NCBI RefSeq assembly: GCF_019492185.1
Contig: NZ_JAICCF010000004.1
Location: 62,001-126,000, forward strand
Source: Chitinophaga rhizophila
Lineage (GTDB): Bacteria > Bacteroidota > Bacteroidia > Chitinophagales > Chitinophagaceae
Reading direction: 5' to 3'
Length of the DNA: 64,000 bases
Position numbers and translations under genes: made by a program. Below the pieces are notes generated by a model that saw nothing but the letters and a program-made list of their open reading frames with translations, was not told the origin of the DNA and did no database searches. Shown in pieces: positions 17,201 through 25,623 of this stretch (the stretch's first letter is position 1; every line of letters starts with the position of its first letter).

Positions 17201-19018
17201 ACAGCGGGGACCTACGTATTCTCACTGACAGTTACTGATAATAAGAACGCTACCAATACCGCTACTGTAACCATCAATGTAAATCCGGCGGCTAACAAAC
17301 CACCTGTTGCAGATGCTGGTAGCGCACAAACTATCACGCTGCCTGTTAATACAGTAACCCTGGATGCTAAAGCTTCTTCCGATGCAGACGGTACTATCAC
17401 CAGTTACCAGTGGAGGAAAGTGAGCGGTCCGGCAGCAGGTAATATTACGTACCCGAGAGCTGAAAGAACAACAATTACCGGACTGACAGCAGGTACTTAT
17501 GTGTTCTCACTGACAGTGACCGATAACAAGAATGCGGCCAACACCACGACTGTAACCGTGCGGGTAAATCCTGCGGCTAATAAGGCACCAGTTGCAGATG
17601 CAGGTAATGCGCAGACAATCACACTGCCAACAAGCAGTATAACACTGAACGGCAGCGGCTCATCAGATGCAGATGGCAGAATAACAAGTTATGCCTGGAA
17701 GAAGGTGAGCGGTCCGGCCGGTGGTAATATAACGGCACCAGCAGCAGTAAGAACAGCTGTTACCGGGTTGACAGCAGGAACCTATATATTCTCACTGACA
17801 GTAACCGATAACGACGGCGCTAATACTACAGCTACCGTGACCGTAACAGTGAAAGCCGCGCCACAGGCTAACAAACCGCCTGTTGCCAATGCAGGTCCGG
17901 ACGTAACCATTACGCTACCTGATAATTCGGCCTTACTGGATGGCTCGCTGTCAATGGATCCTGATGGTAAAATTGTGAAATACGCATGGCATAAAATATC
18001 CGGTCCGAATGGCGGCACTATCAAATACAAAGATATTCCTGTCACTAATGCACAATTACTGATAGAGGGTACATTTGTACTGGCACTGACCGTCACCGAT
18101 GATAAAGGAGCGACAGATACAGATACTATGAGACTGGTGATTAAACCTGCTGCACCAGCAGTTAACATACCACCAATTGCCAGGGCAGGAGATGACGTGA
18201 CAATCAGACTTCCGAATAACAGTGTTGTATTGAATGGCTCAGGATCTTCCGATCCGGACGGAGTGATCACGAAATACCAATGGCTGAAGATATCAGGTAA
18301 GGATGTGCGCTTCTCGAATGCGAACGGAATTGTCAACGTAGTATCTGGTCTGGTAGAAGGTACTTATGAGATAGAACTGTTTGTAGCTGATAATAAAAAT
18401 GCGACAGCCAGTGACCGCGTTAAAATTACTGTACTTGCAGCAGAGAACAGCAGTGGTAAACCACCCGTGTCACTGACCCAAGGAGATCTTACATTGCAAT
18501 TACCGGTATCAAGTATAAATGCTGATGCGAGCAGGTCTTACGGCAATGGTGCTAATATCAGCACTTACGCATGGAGACAGGTATACGGCCCGATCCAGGC
18601 AAGTATTGCGGAACCGGGAGCAAAGGCAACGGCTATTGCAGGTATGACATTCCCCGGCAGTTATGTGTTTGAGCTGACAGTAACAGATGAAAGACGACTG
18701 AGCAGCCGTTCAACATTTGAGGTGAATGTAATTGACAGAGGATCAGATGGAAGTGTGCTTGCACCAGAGATAACCACTTATCCGAATCCTGTAGTGAACA
18801 CGCTGACTTTCAAACAGCGTACAAAGTCCGGAAGTGAAGGTACTATTACCATCTTCAATATGGCAGGAAAGGCGATGAAGGTCTACGCGCTGCCAGCAGC
18901 AGAAAATATCCAGCAGAACCTGGATGTGACGTCACTGCCGGCGGGTACCTACATTCTGCAGGTGTTGTATAAGAACAGCACTTACAAATGGAGTACGAAA
19001 TTTATTAAGGCGGATTAG
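14285..19018 (+). CDS. Giant secreted esterase / beta-helix / PKD-repeat protein with type IX sorting tail
   Basis: The 1577-residue product has a signal peptide (to about residue 29, ending TAQQ) and an alpha/beta-hydrolase domain (about 30-275). Its catalytic set is Ser150 (GMSMGG), Asp207 (NNNDP) and His243 (FGHDAW). A right-handed beta-helix region (about 285-710, rich in YNN and INN turns) follows, then eight PKD-like domains (about 717-1490; the eighth is degenerate), then a type IX C-terminal sorting domain (about 1492-1577: TYPNPVVNTLTF ... LPAGTYILQV). It is expected to be exported by Sec and the type IX system and held at the cell surface or released. The hydrolase plus beta-helix suggests attack on an esterified polysaccharide. 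It lies between genes for making exopolysaccharide, so it could also trim or anchor the cell's own polymer; this is inference. Confidence 0.9.
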   Translation: MKHLYSTMFRKLAACLAVLLFSTLAVTAQQKAVSLAGTRVTNSGGYYEYVPPSYSSSNESFPLLIFIHGIGELGNGTSNLPAVLRNGVPMLINKGKFPESFTVGGKRFSFIVASPQFRNIPSPADVLSLINYLKSKHRIDNKRIYVTGMSMGGGVTEDFASANDSYAKIPAAIVAVAGNMSPWQMSNAPKVLARNNVPVWFLHNNNDPIVPSEYSKQWTSVMNAYKPSPNPRPKLTIFDTFGHDAWTTAYDPSYKENGMNVYEWMLQYRQGEAAPPPGNKKVIAKNNVGNGMWYLDAMKAFDLDPGDTLCIPAGDYEFIQLGNLVGTAQKPIVIMNCGGVVRTGIRTLKSDVSFSIMGGKFLHINGSGTPGVEYGFDINGRNLLGVKMQGVYLGSGSTDIDIHNFSIHDVGSFVVAKTTQECDKPEFWEGRYVMKNVKIHHIKGRNADYEGFYIGNTHYLLDYVFCKNIRSHHIQDLDVYDNDLQNMGQDAIQVSMADLGENKIHHNVVRNYGRTKVEAQSYGMLMGGGSRVKLYNNVIDNGYMPGIALFGSGVSYVYNNIVSNVENAEGITVADKLVFDPVTAYIYNNTIYNTENTGIKIYAYLTRTGHKVYNNLVIEDKVGGSYPTEGLYIRGAQNIKFDYGNNLFTTTANAGKFVTNVRSGDFHLTSNSIAIDGGRSVSEFNLITDLDDARRPVNSGYDVGAYEYQLPKTPPKGNAAPNANAGKDITITLPVSTVTLDGTGSIDTDGKISSYLWRKLTGPAGGNIANATSAITAVSGLTAGTYIYTLTVTDDNRATDVDSVTVKVNPAPANKPPIANAGSAVTITLPANTTTLDGKASADEDGSISKYEWKKVSGPDGGRIVTPAAVRTNITGLKAGTYVFSLTVTDNRNATSTANVTITVNPAANKPPVANAGNTQTVTLPVSTVTVDGRASTDPDGSISKYEWKKVSGPTGGNVTAPGAVRTTITGLTAGTYVFSLTVTDNKNATNTATVTINVNPAANKPPVADAGSAQTITLPVNTVTLDAKASSDADGTITSYQWRKVSGPAAGNITYPRAERTTITGLTAGTYVFSLTVTDNKNAANTTTVTVRVNPAANKAPVADAGNAQTITLPTSSITLNGSGSSDADGRITSYAWKKVSGPAGGNITAPAAVRTAVTGLTAGTYIFSLTVTDNDGANTTATVTVTVKAAPQANKPPVANAGPDVTITLPDNSALLDGSLSMDPDGKIVKYAWHKISGPNGGTIKYKDIPVTNAQLLIEGTFVLALTVTDDKGATDTDTMRLVIKPAAPAVNIPPIARAGDDVTIRLPNNSVVLNGSGSSDPDGVITKYQWLKISGKDVRFSNANGIVNVVSGLVEGTYEIELFVADNKNATASDRVKITVLAAENSSGKPPVSLTQGDLTLQLPVSSINADASRSYGNGANISTYAWRQVYGPIQASIAEPGAKATAIAGMTFPGSYVFELTVTDERRLSSRSTFEVNVIDRGSDGSVLAPEITTYPNPVVNTLTFKQRTKSGSEGTITIFNMAGKAMKVYALPAAENIQQNLDVTSLPAGTYILQVLYKNSTYKWSTKFIKAD
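16437..18750 (+). repeat. Eight tandem PKD-domain-coding repeats
   Basis: Units of about 284-294 bp begin near 16437, 16724, 17009, 17294, 17579, 17870, 18164 and 18457. Each starts with a version of NKPPVANAG and contains TITLP, LDG, a YxW(R/K)K(V/L)SGP segment and a closing TVTD. Units 2-6 are the most alike at DNA level (for example GTGAGCGGTCC recurs), so unequal recombination could change copy number. The last unit is the most diverged. Confidence 0.85.
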
Positions 19019-19061
19019 TCATCAGCTAAGCCACCAATAGTAAAGCACGATGCGCAAAATA

Positions 19062-19094
19062 AAAATAGGCTGGACCATTGGTCCAGCCTATTTT
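19062..19094. terminator. Bidirectional terminator between convergent genes
   Basis: A 14-bp perfect stem (19062-19075 with 19081-19094; core TAGGCTGGAC) with a 5-base loop has A and T runs on its two flanks. It can therefore end both the giant esterase transcript and the leftward acetyltransferase transcript. Confidence 0.9.
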
Positions 19095-19130
19095 CTGTAA
19101 AGCAGCAGACGGAGTGAAGTTATTAACGCG

Positions 19131-19778
19131 TTAGTGTGTTGCACTCACCTGACGTACCCGCTCCCATAATTTTGTTTCATCGTTGTACTGTTTGACAAGC
19201 TTTGCCGGATTACCAGCCACTACACTGTAAGGAGGAACATCTTTAGTGACAACGCTGCCAGCAGCAACAACTGCATGTTTTCCTATTCTGACGCCGGCAG
19301 TAAGTACCACGTTTGCACCGATCCAGCTATCAGCGCCTACATAAATTTCATTAGTTGTGCAGGGCTGCTTACCAATAGGCGTATGTATATCCTGGTAGCC
19401 ATGATTCAGTCCCGACATAACAACATTCTGGGCGATAATCACATTATCTGCAATCGTTACAGGACCGATAATGACGTTAGCAATCCCGATCTGTACTCCT
19501 TCGCCGATCAGTACATCGCCCATACCGTTATTCACTACGGCAAAGTCTTCTACGATGGAGCCGGCACCAAGATCGAAGGCGTTAAAAGGAAATACATCCA
19601 AACGGGCATGCCGGCGGATAGTGGCACCCTTGCCTTTTTTATGGATCAGCGGGTTGACAAACCACCTGACCCACAGGCGCGGCTTAGCCTGGTTCTTTGG
19701 CATCAGCATTCTGTGTACGAACTGTTTCACATTAGGATTACTCTTAATCCTGGTTTTAAGACTGGTAAGTGTACTCAT
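19131..19778 (-). CDS. Hexapeptide-repeat O-acetyltransferase (left-handed beta-helix)
   Basis: The 215-residue protein shows the isoleucine-patch hexapeptide pattern (VLIGEGVQIGIANVIIGPV and following turns), a His in GLNHGYQD, and the closing AGSVVTKDVPPYSVVAGNPA typical of the WbbJ/maltose-acetyltransferase group. These enzymes form trimers and transfer acetyl from acetyl-CoA to a sugar hydroxyl. It starts 4 bp after the stop of the upstream glycosyltransferase gene, so the two form an operon, probably decorating the same exopolysaccharide. The acceptor is unknown. Confidence 0.88.
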   Translation of the reverse strand: MSTLTSLKTRIKSNPNVKQFVHRMLMPKNQAKPRLWVRWFVNPLIHKKGKGATIRRHARLDVFPFNAFDLGAGSIVEDFAVVNNGMGDVLIGEGVQIGIANVIIGPVTIADNVIIAQNVVMSGLNHGYQDIHTPIGKQPCTTNEIYVGADSWIGANVVLTAGVRIGKHAVVAAGSVVTKDVPPYSVVAGNPAKLVKQYNDETKLWERVRQVSATH

Positions 19779-19782
19779 CAGA

Positions 19783-20985
19783 CTATGCAGTATTTAATAT
19801 CGCCTCATAAATGGCAGTTACGGAGTTCTCCCAGCTGTGTGACCTTGCAAAAGCAACGCGCTGTTCCAGTAGCGCGGCATTGTCTTCAGTGATTGCCTTA
19901 TTGATCAGCGTAACGTACTCATTTGCATTCCGGGCAAGATATGTGTGTGAATCAAAAAATTCCATGGTTCTGGTAGCAGTTGCTACCACAGGTTTTCCTA
20001 ATGCCAGGTATTCATCTATTTTTAACGGATAATTGCCTATCGTCAATACATTTACCTGCTGCGGGTTGATACAGACATCAAACGATTTGATGTAGGCAGG
20101 CAGGTCTTTTAGTTCTTTTCTGCCCAGGAAATGAATATTGGGCAGCTTGTGTAGAACAGATTGCTGGAAAACCTCGTCTTCCGGGCCTACCAATACAATA
20201 GACCAGTCTTTCCGTTCCCGCGCAATGTGTGCAATTGTGTCGATATCAAGACGATGTGAGTTCAGTGCACCTACGTAGCCCACTACCGGTCCTTTGATAC
20301 TCTTCATATCGTCGGGAATATCGTACTGTTTTGTAATATCAAAGAGGCTGAGATCACAGCCCTGGCCGACATAATAACTATTTGGATTATATTTTTTCAG
20401 TATGTCTGTCAGGTAGTTCGAGTTGGCGACTGCAATATCTGCTTTCGCAATATGTAAAGGCTCCAGTGCTTCACCGTGTTTTCTCCAGTAATCGACACCC
20501 AGCAAATAATCCCTGCTGTAATAGATATACGTTGACGGCTTTAACAACTCCTTCATGTAAAAGCCACGGAAAATATCGTTATCATTGAATAATATAACAT
20601 CTTTGAAGCCCAGTTGGTTCATTGCATCCTTAATACTGGCGGCAAACTTCCTGTTGTTTCGTTTGTTTAACAGGGAGAACAGCGGGCGTGCAGGGGCAGG
20701 TAACCAGTTGATGGATTCCAGGACAGCGGAAGGGTAATAGCTCCACAGATTTTCCCTAACAGGGACGATGGCAGGTTCTGTTTTCTGAATTGTTTTAAGA
20801 TGATAGACAACATTTGGATCGTCCTTCTGATGTAGGATTGTTCTTCTGTCCAGCGGAGCATTGACATATAATACGCGGTTATGGCGCGCAAATTGCAAAG
20901 CAATATTTTTACAATTACTTCCTATTGGGGTATACCACTGCTGTAAGCCAATGATAACTATATCCCGGTTCCTGATAAGTGACAC
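19783..20985 (-). CDS. GT-B fold glycosyltransferase (GT1/GT4-like)
   Basis: The frame begins with GTG at 20985 (400 residues), and no ATG lies before the conserved strand DIVIIGLQQW. The C-terminal half has the GT-B nucleotide-sugar site: GYVGALNSHRLD near residue 235, a conserved LVGPED strand, HFLGRKELKDLPAY, and the acidic segment in PLKIDEYLALGKPVVAT (about 323-339). It probably acts in the cytoplasm on the exopolysaccharide repeat. The acetyltransferase follows after 4 bp. The promoter lies in the short divergent gap with the GNAT/nitrilase gene; I could not pick a clear box. Confidence 0.82.
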   Translation of the reverse strand: MSLIRNRDIVIIGLQQWYTPIGSNCKNIALQFARHNRVLYVNAPLDRRTILHQKDDPNVVYHLKTIQKTEPAIVPVRENLWSYYPSAVLESINWLPAPARPLFSLLNKRNNRKFAASIKDAMNQLGFKDVILFNDNDIFRGFYMKELLKPSTYIYYSRDYLLGVDYWRKHGEALEPLHIAKADIAVANSNYLTDILKKYNPNSYYVGQGCDLSLFDITKQYDIPDDMKSIKGPVVGYVGALNSHRLDIDTIAHIARERKDWSIVLVGPEDEVFQQSVLHKLPNIHFLGRKELKDLPAYIKSFDVCINPQQVNVLTIGNYPLKIDEYLALGKPVVATATRTMEFFDSHTYLARNANEYVTLINKAITEDNAALLEQRVAFARSHSWENSVTAIYEAILNTA

Positions 20986-21119
20986 TGCAGTTGTGAATTA
21001 AGGTGAAATAATAGCTTATCGAGGTCTACAAGGGAGCATGGTTAAAAAACAACCCAAATATAACTACTTTTTTTACATTATAGAAAATCAGGCAGCAAGA
21101 AGCCGAGAACTTTTATGTT

Positions 21120-22655
21120 ATGACAGCGAAACACATACCTGAAACAATTGAGATCAGACAACTAACTCCGGAAGATTACCTCGATCTGAAAGAATCTATG
21201 GTATCTGCCTATGCAGATATGGAAGGAAGTTATTGGCGTGAACCTACTATCCGCAGACTGGTAGAACTTTTTCCTGAAGGACAGATTGCCGTTACAGTGA
21301 ATGATAAAGTGGTAGGTTGCGCACTGTCAATTATTGTTGATTACGGAAAATTTGGTGATGAACACACTTATGAGCAGATCACCGGTTATTATACCTTCAG
21401 TACCCATGACCGGAAGGGAGATGTTCTGTATGGTATTGAAGTGTTTGTACATCCTGACTACCGTGGACGTCGCCTGGCCAGAAGATTATATGATGCACGT
21501 AAGACGTTATGCGAACGCCTGAATCTGCGTGGTATTGTAGCGGGAGGCCGTATACCCAATTACCTGTCATTTGCGGATGAAATGTCCCCCAGGGATTACA
21601 TCGAAAAAGTACGCGACAAAGAGATCTATGATCCTACATTGACTTTCCAGTTTTCCAATGACTTTCAGGTGAAGAAGATTCTCAAGAATTATCTGCCGCA
21701 TGATGAATCTTCGAGAGGTTTTGCGACACTGCTGCAATGGTACAATATCTACTACGAAAAAGATCACGATACTATCAGATATAATAAATCGACAGTGCGT
21801 ATTGGCCTTGTACAATGGCAGATGAGAGATTACGGCGGACTTGATGGATTTCTGCAGCAGGTGGAGTATTTCATTGATGCAGTGAGTGATTACGGATCTG
21901 ACTTTGTCGTATTCCCCGAGCTATTCAATGCACCACTGATGGCAGAGTTCAATCAGCTGGACGGCGCAGCTGCCATAAGAGGCGTTGCCAGGTATACAGA
22001 ACAGCTCAGGGATCAGTTTATCAAACACGCCGTGTCATACAACGTCAATATTATTTCAGGTAGTATGCCTATTGTGATAGGAGAGTCGCTGTATAATATC
22101 TGTTATCTGTGCCGCCGAGATGGCACACATGATTACTACATCAAAATGCATCCTACGCCAAGCGAGGTGTACTCATGGGGTATCAAAGGAGGTGATCAGC
22201 TGAAAGTGTTTGATACTGACTGTGGCAAAATCGGAATCCAGATATGTTACGATGTGGAGTTTCCGGAGCCATCCCGCATACTTGCAGAGCAGGGAATGCA
22301 GATATTGTTTGTACCTTTCCTGACAGATACCCAGAATGCATTCAATCGCGTAAGGTTCTGTGCACAGGCCAGAGCGATAGAAAATGAGTGTTATGTAGCA
22401 ATTGCAGGCTGCGTAGGTAATCTGCCAAAAGTGAATAATATGGATTTGCAGTACGCGCAGAGCGCCGTACTGACACCTTCAGATTTCTCATTTCCCGTAA
22501 CCGGCGTAAAGGCAGATGCCACCGCTAATACAGAAATGGTAGTCATTGCAGATGTGGATCTTGTACTGCTGAAAGAGTTACATGCCTTCGGCAGCGTACA
22601 GACCAAAAAAGATATGCGCAGGGATCTGTATGAAGTAAAGTGGAAAAAACGTTAA
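21120..22655 (+). CDS. GNAT acetyltransferase / carbon-nitrogen hydrolase fusion
   Basis: The 511-residue protein joins an N-terminal GNAT domain (about 10-190; acetyl-CoA loop in VHPDYRGRRLARRLYD) to a nitrilase-superfamily hydrolase (about 225-505). The hydrolase has the Glu-Lys-Cys triad: Glu in VVFPELFN, Lys in YYIKMHPTP and Cys in IGIQICYDVEFPE. This bifunctional arrangement is a recognised family in Bacteroidota and proteobacteria; its amide substrate is not settled. The small thiamine-binding-type gene follows after 8 bp, probably on the same mRNA. ATG 21120 overlaps no other gene and fits the family start. Confidence 0.88.
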   Translation: MTAKHIPETIEIRQLTPEDYLDLKESMVSAYADMEGSYWREPTIRRLVELFPEGQIAVTVNDKVVGCALSIIVDYGKFGDEHTYEQITGYYTFSTHDRKGDVLYGIEVFVHPDYRGRRLARRLYDARKTLCERLNLRGIVAGGRIPNYLSFADEMSPRDYIEKVRDKEIYDPTLTFQFSNDFQVKKILKNYLPHDESSRGFATLLQWYNIYYEKDHDTIRYNKSTVRIGLVQWQMRDYGGLDGFLQQVEYFIDAVSDYGSDFVVFPELFNAPLMAEFNQLDGAAAIRGVARYTEQLRDQFIKHAVSYNVNIISGSMPIVIGESLYNICYLCRRDGTHDYYIKMHPTPSEVYSWGIKGGDQLKVFDTDCGKIGIQICYDVEFPEPSRILAEQGMQILFVPFLTDTQNAFNRVRFCAQARAIENECYVAIAGCVGNLPKVNNMDLQYAQSAVLTPSDFSFPVTGVKADATANTEMVVIADVDLVLLKELHAFGSVQTKKDMRRDLYEVKWKKR

Positions 22656-22663
22656 ACAGTATA

Positions 22664-22963
22664 ATGAATATGGCACACAAGATCAATTTAGCGCTACAGA
22701 TTCTCCCTTCTGTTCCTGGAGACCAGGTTTATGCAGTTGTAGATGAAGCAATAGCAGTCATTCAGGCTTCCGGACTGAAATACAGGGTTTGCCCCTTTGA
22801 AACGGTTATCGAAGGTACGTATGATGAATGTATGGAAGTGGTACGCAAGGCGCAGGAAGTCTGCTTCAAAGCCGGCGCTTCCCAGCTACTCGTATATGTG
22901 AAAATGCAGATAAAAAAAGACACAGATGTCAGCATAGAAGACAAAACCGGCAAATACGACTAA
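22664..22963 (+). CDS. Thiamine-binding protein family (MTH1187/YkoF-like)
   Basis: I use ATG at 22664; an ATG at 22670 is equally possible, while the open frame to a GTG at 22640 would overlap the previous gene. The product of about 99 residues matches the Thiamine_BP/DUF77 fold: LQILPSVPG start, VDEAIAVIQASGLKYRVCPFETVIEG, and KAGASQLLVYVKM. Members are ferredoxin-like dimers or tetramers, some of which bind thiamine or HMP. It is coupled to the GNAT/nitrilase gene (8 bp gap). Its stop lies only 4 bp from the stop of the convergent GT-C gene, with no terminator between. Confidence 0.8.
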   Translation: MNMAHKINLALQILPSVPGDQVYAVVDEAIAVIQASGLKYRVCPFETVIEGTYDECMEVVRKAQEVCFKAGASQLLVYVKMQIKKDTDVSIEDKTGKYD

Positions 22964-22967
22964 GTGA

Positions 22968-24230
22968 TCAGTGAAACTGGAAATATGTTTCCAGCGATAG
23001 TAGTCCGATAATCATTCCGGCAGTAAAACGTATCCACTGCCCGTAGCTGACACGAATGAATGGTGCGAGTAGTATGATAAACAACGGTGCTGCCTGTGCA
23101 ACATAGCGCGAGCTGAAAAGATGTGTCACCTTAAAACTGGTAGCCAGCATCAGCAGGGTTGAGCAAAGGATGAACAGGAAAAATGGTTCCGTACGTCGCT
23201 CCATTCCCTGCCAGCATGCACAGTATAGAAAGTACACAGCTATGGTCGCCAATACAGGCGATATCAGATACGGGTACAGTTGCATAAATGCTGCCGGAAA
23301 GATTTTCTTCAGCGCTTCATTCAGCGGTGCATATTCATAATGCAGCCAGAAATAGTTGGCTGGCAACAATATTGCATAAATGACTACCAGCGATATCAGC
23401 ACCCATTTATTGTAAATAAACCAGGAAGGCGCAATGATCACCGCGATTAATGCACCGTAGGCAAACGCCAGTATGCCGTGCCAGGGTACCAGTCCGCCCT
23501 GACTGATGATAGCCTGTTTAGGTGGCATCAGTCCTTCCCATATAAGAAAAACAGGTATACAGCAGGCCAATGCCAGACCAATATAGATGGTCACGATTGC
23601 CCATTTCATTTTTCCCCCGGCTGTATGAAGTAGCAGAAGCAAAGCCGCTGGAGCCATTACCACAAAGGGTGACCGCCCGAGTATAGCCAGTCCGAGGCAT
23701 AAGCCAGCAATAACAGCAAACAGTAACCCCGCCCAGTGATGCTTTGCTGCTTGTTCTATTGCCAGCAATAGTAGCCATATTGAAAGGCTGGCGAACAGCA
23801 TCGGTGGGATTTCTGTCAATGCCATACCGGATACTTGCCACACCATCGGGATGGCCATGATATGTATTGCCGGTAACCAGGTGTGTTGTTTGCCATGCTT
23901 CTGCATCCGGCTGATAATTGCAGCTAGTAAGAGAATAATCAGCAGAAGCATAATAGTATTGACCAGCCTTATGCCTGGTGTCTGCATATGTGTAATTGGC
24001 TTCAGTGCATAATGGACAAACTGGTATAATGGGCCTGGTGCCTGATTGTCTATATTCAGGAGAAATGTGCGGCTTAGTCCGTGTTGTTCAAAAAGGTAGA
24101 CATTGGGAATGAATAGTGGCTCATCAAACAAGGGAGGCTGGGGGTGCAGCAATGTAATGACAAACAACAGTATGTACCCGGCTATACCGGTAAGGATCAG
24201 GAATCTTTCCTGTGATCTGGGGTGTTGCAT
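22968..24230 (-). CDS. GT-C family integral membrane glycosyltransferase
   Basis: The 420-residue protein has about ten TM helices. After TM1 comes a periplasmic loop with acidic residues (LFDEPLF), the usual position of the catalytic Asp/Glu in GT-C enzymes such as ArnT/PMT that use polyprenyl-phosphate sugars. Further support is the aromatic/charged loop NIDNQAPGPLYQ. It is annotated as a mannosyltransferase-like protein only by superfamily. It lies 70 bp downstream of the YeiH gene, with a hairpin between them, so a partly separate transcript is likely. Confidence 0.7.
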   Translation of the reverse strand: MQHPRSQERFLILTGIAGYILLFVITLLHPQPPLFDEPLFIPNVYLFEQHGLSRTFLLNIDNQAPGPLYQFVHYALKPITHMQTPGIRLVNTIMLLLIILLLAAIISRMQKHGKQHTWLPAIHIMAIPMVWQVSGMALTEIPPMLFASLSIWLLLLAIEQAAKHHWAGLLFAVIAGLCLGLAILGRSPFVVMAPAALLLLLHTAGGKMKWAIVTIYIGLALACCIPVFLIWEGLMPPKQAIISQGGLVPWHGILAFAYGALIAVIIAPSWFIYNKWVLISLVVIYAILLPANYFWLHYEYAPLNEALKKIFPAAFMQLYPYLISPVLATIAVYFLYCACWQGMERRTEPFFLFILCSTLLMLATSFKVTHLFSSRYVAQAAPLFIILLAPFIRVSYGQWIRFTAGMIIGLLSLETYFQFH

Positions 24231-24253
24231 AAGTTTAAGGATGGGTATAAAGG

Positions 24254-24291
24254 CCGTTCACAGTTATGGCTTTACCGACAACTGTGAACGG
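24254..24291 (-). terminator. Hairpin after the YeiH-family gene
   Basis: A 12-bp perfect inverted repeat (24254-24265 CCGTTCACAGTT, 24280-24291 its complement) with a 14-base loop sits between the YeiH stop and the next leftward start. The downstream T-run on the minus strand is short (CCTTTAT), so it may attenuate rather than fully end transcription. Confidence 0.6.
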
Positions 24292-24300
24292 TGCAAGGTA

Positions 24301-25548
24301 TTATCTTCCAAATACAAGATACGCAATCACCAGCGTAAAAATAATATTGAAAGCCTGAGCAATGATAAATGCTATTGCCGGACGGCCGTTTTCCATTTTA
24401 AAGATATCAGTAAATTTAGTCTCTAGTCCTATACATGTAAAGGCGATAGCAAACCAATAAGTCTGCAGTTCTTTCAGAGGACCTTTGGCCGCAGCAACAG
24501 TAGTAGCAGGGAGGGCGAAAGAGAAAAGCACGGATGCCAGTACAAACCCCAGTACAAATTTGGGAAAACGTTCCCATATGGTACGCAGGGTTGGCTTTTC
24601 GTATCCTGCTTCCTTGCGGCTGTAAGACCAGTAAAGAGAAATGAAGAAAGCCGCAAGTCCTAGCAGCACATTCTGAGAGAATTTCACCAGTGTGGCATAT
24701 TTCAGTGCTTCATCACCAAGCATAGTACCGGCGGCTACCACAGCGCCGGAGGTATCAATAGTACCTCCCAGCCATGCACCGGCAACAGCAGGAGGCATAT
24801 GCGCCCAGGTAGCGATATATGGCATAAACAGCATCATTGGAATTGCCACAATCAATACCAGGGATATGACATGAGAAAGTTTCTTGTTATCTCCTTCAAT
24901 AGCGCCGGCAGTAGCTATAGCGGCAGACACACCACAGATAGATACAGCGCTGGATATCATCATACGAAATTCATCATCCAGCTTGAGCTTACGGCATAGC
25001 CAGAAGCTGAAGTACCACACGGTAAAGACAACAGCCACAGACTGTAGTATACCTAATCCGCCTGCCTTGATAATGTCGTTGAATAATACATTTGCACCGA
25101 GTAATACCAGTCCAATTTTGATATACAACTCCGTCTGAATAGCAGGTTTTAGTATCGCAGGTACACCAAAAATGTTACTGATTAACAGGCCGAGTATAAG
25201 ACTAAACAGGACGACTTCTACGCCAAAGTCCTTGAGTGTTTTGTAACTGGCAATAAACTGTGCCAGCAATGTAACGAGAATGATGAACAGAAGAGAGATG
25301 AATAGTTTGGCGGCATCTACACGTCCGGTGAAGGCTTTTGCAAGCAGCAGGCTACCAAATACCCACAGGAAGAGTATACCTGTGTGTTTCCAGACTGCTA
25401 CTCCCGCAAACTGAGCGGTAACAAAAGAAGCATCATTCCATTCGGCAACTTTCGGCAGTACAGGCTTCAGACCAAAAAGCACCAGGCCGATCGTTAAAAA
25501 AGCAATAATTACAGCAATCCAGTCTTCGTGAAGCGTTTTCTTAGGCAT
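24301..25548 (-). CDS. YeiH/UPF0324 family membrane protein, putative sulfate exporter
   Basis: This 415-residue protein has about ten or eleven TM helices and family motifs such as NIFGVPAILKPAIQTELYIKIGLVLLGANVLF split over one segment, CGVSAAIATAGAI (about 200-212) and GAWLGGTIDTSGAVVAA. UPF0324/YeiH proteins are widespread; sulfate or sulfite export is proposed but weakly supported. It lies 75 bp downstream of a SpmA/SpmB-like gene in the same direction. Confidence 0.85.
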   Translation of the reverse strand: MPKKTLHEDWIAVIIAFLTIGLVLFGLKPVLPKVAEWNDASFVTAQFAGVAVWKHTGILFLWVFGSLLLAKAFTGRVDAAKLFISLLFIILVTLLAQFIASYKTLKDFGVEVVLFSLILGLLISNIFGVPAILKPAIQTELYIKIGLVLLGANVLFNDIIKAGGLGILQSVAVVFTVWYFSFWLCRKLKLDDEFRMMISSAVSICGVSAAIATAGAIEGDNKKLSHVISLVLIVAIPMMLFMPYIATWAHMPPAVAGAWLGGTIDTSGAVVAAGTMLGDEALKYATLVKFSQNVLLGLAAFFISLYWSYSRKEAGYEKPTLRTIWERFPKFVLGFVLASVLFSFALPATTVAAAKGPLKELQTYWFAIAFTCIGLETKFTDIFKMENGRPAIAFIIAQAFNIIFTLVIAYLVFGR

Positions 25549-25623
25549 GACGTTGATTAATTAAGTTTTTCCCCTGGTGGAAGCAGATCTATTGGTGGTG
25601 CCGCCCAAGATAATAAAAAGAAT

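Noticed and set aside
16437..18750. CRISPR-like repeat array
   Set aside because: Repeats are about 290 bp, in frame and code for PKD domains; no short repeats with spacers exist.
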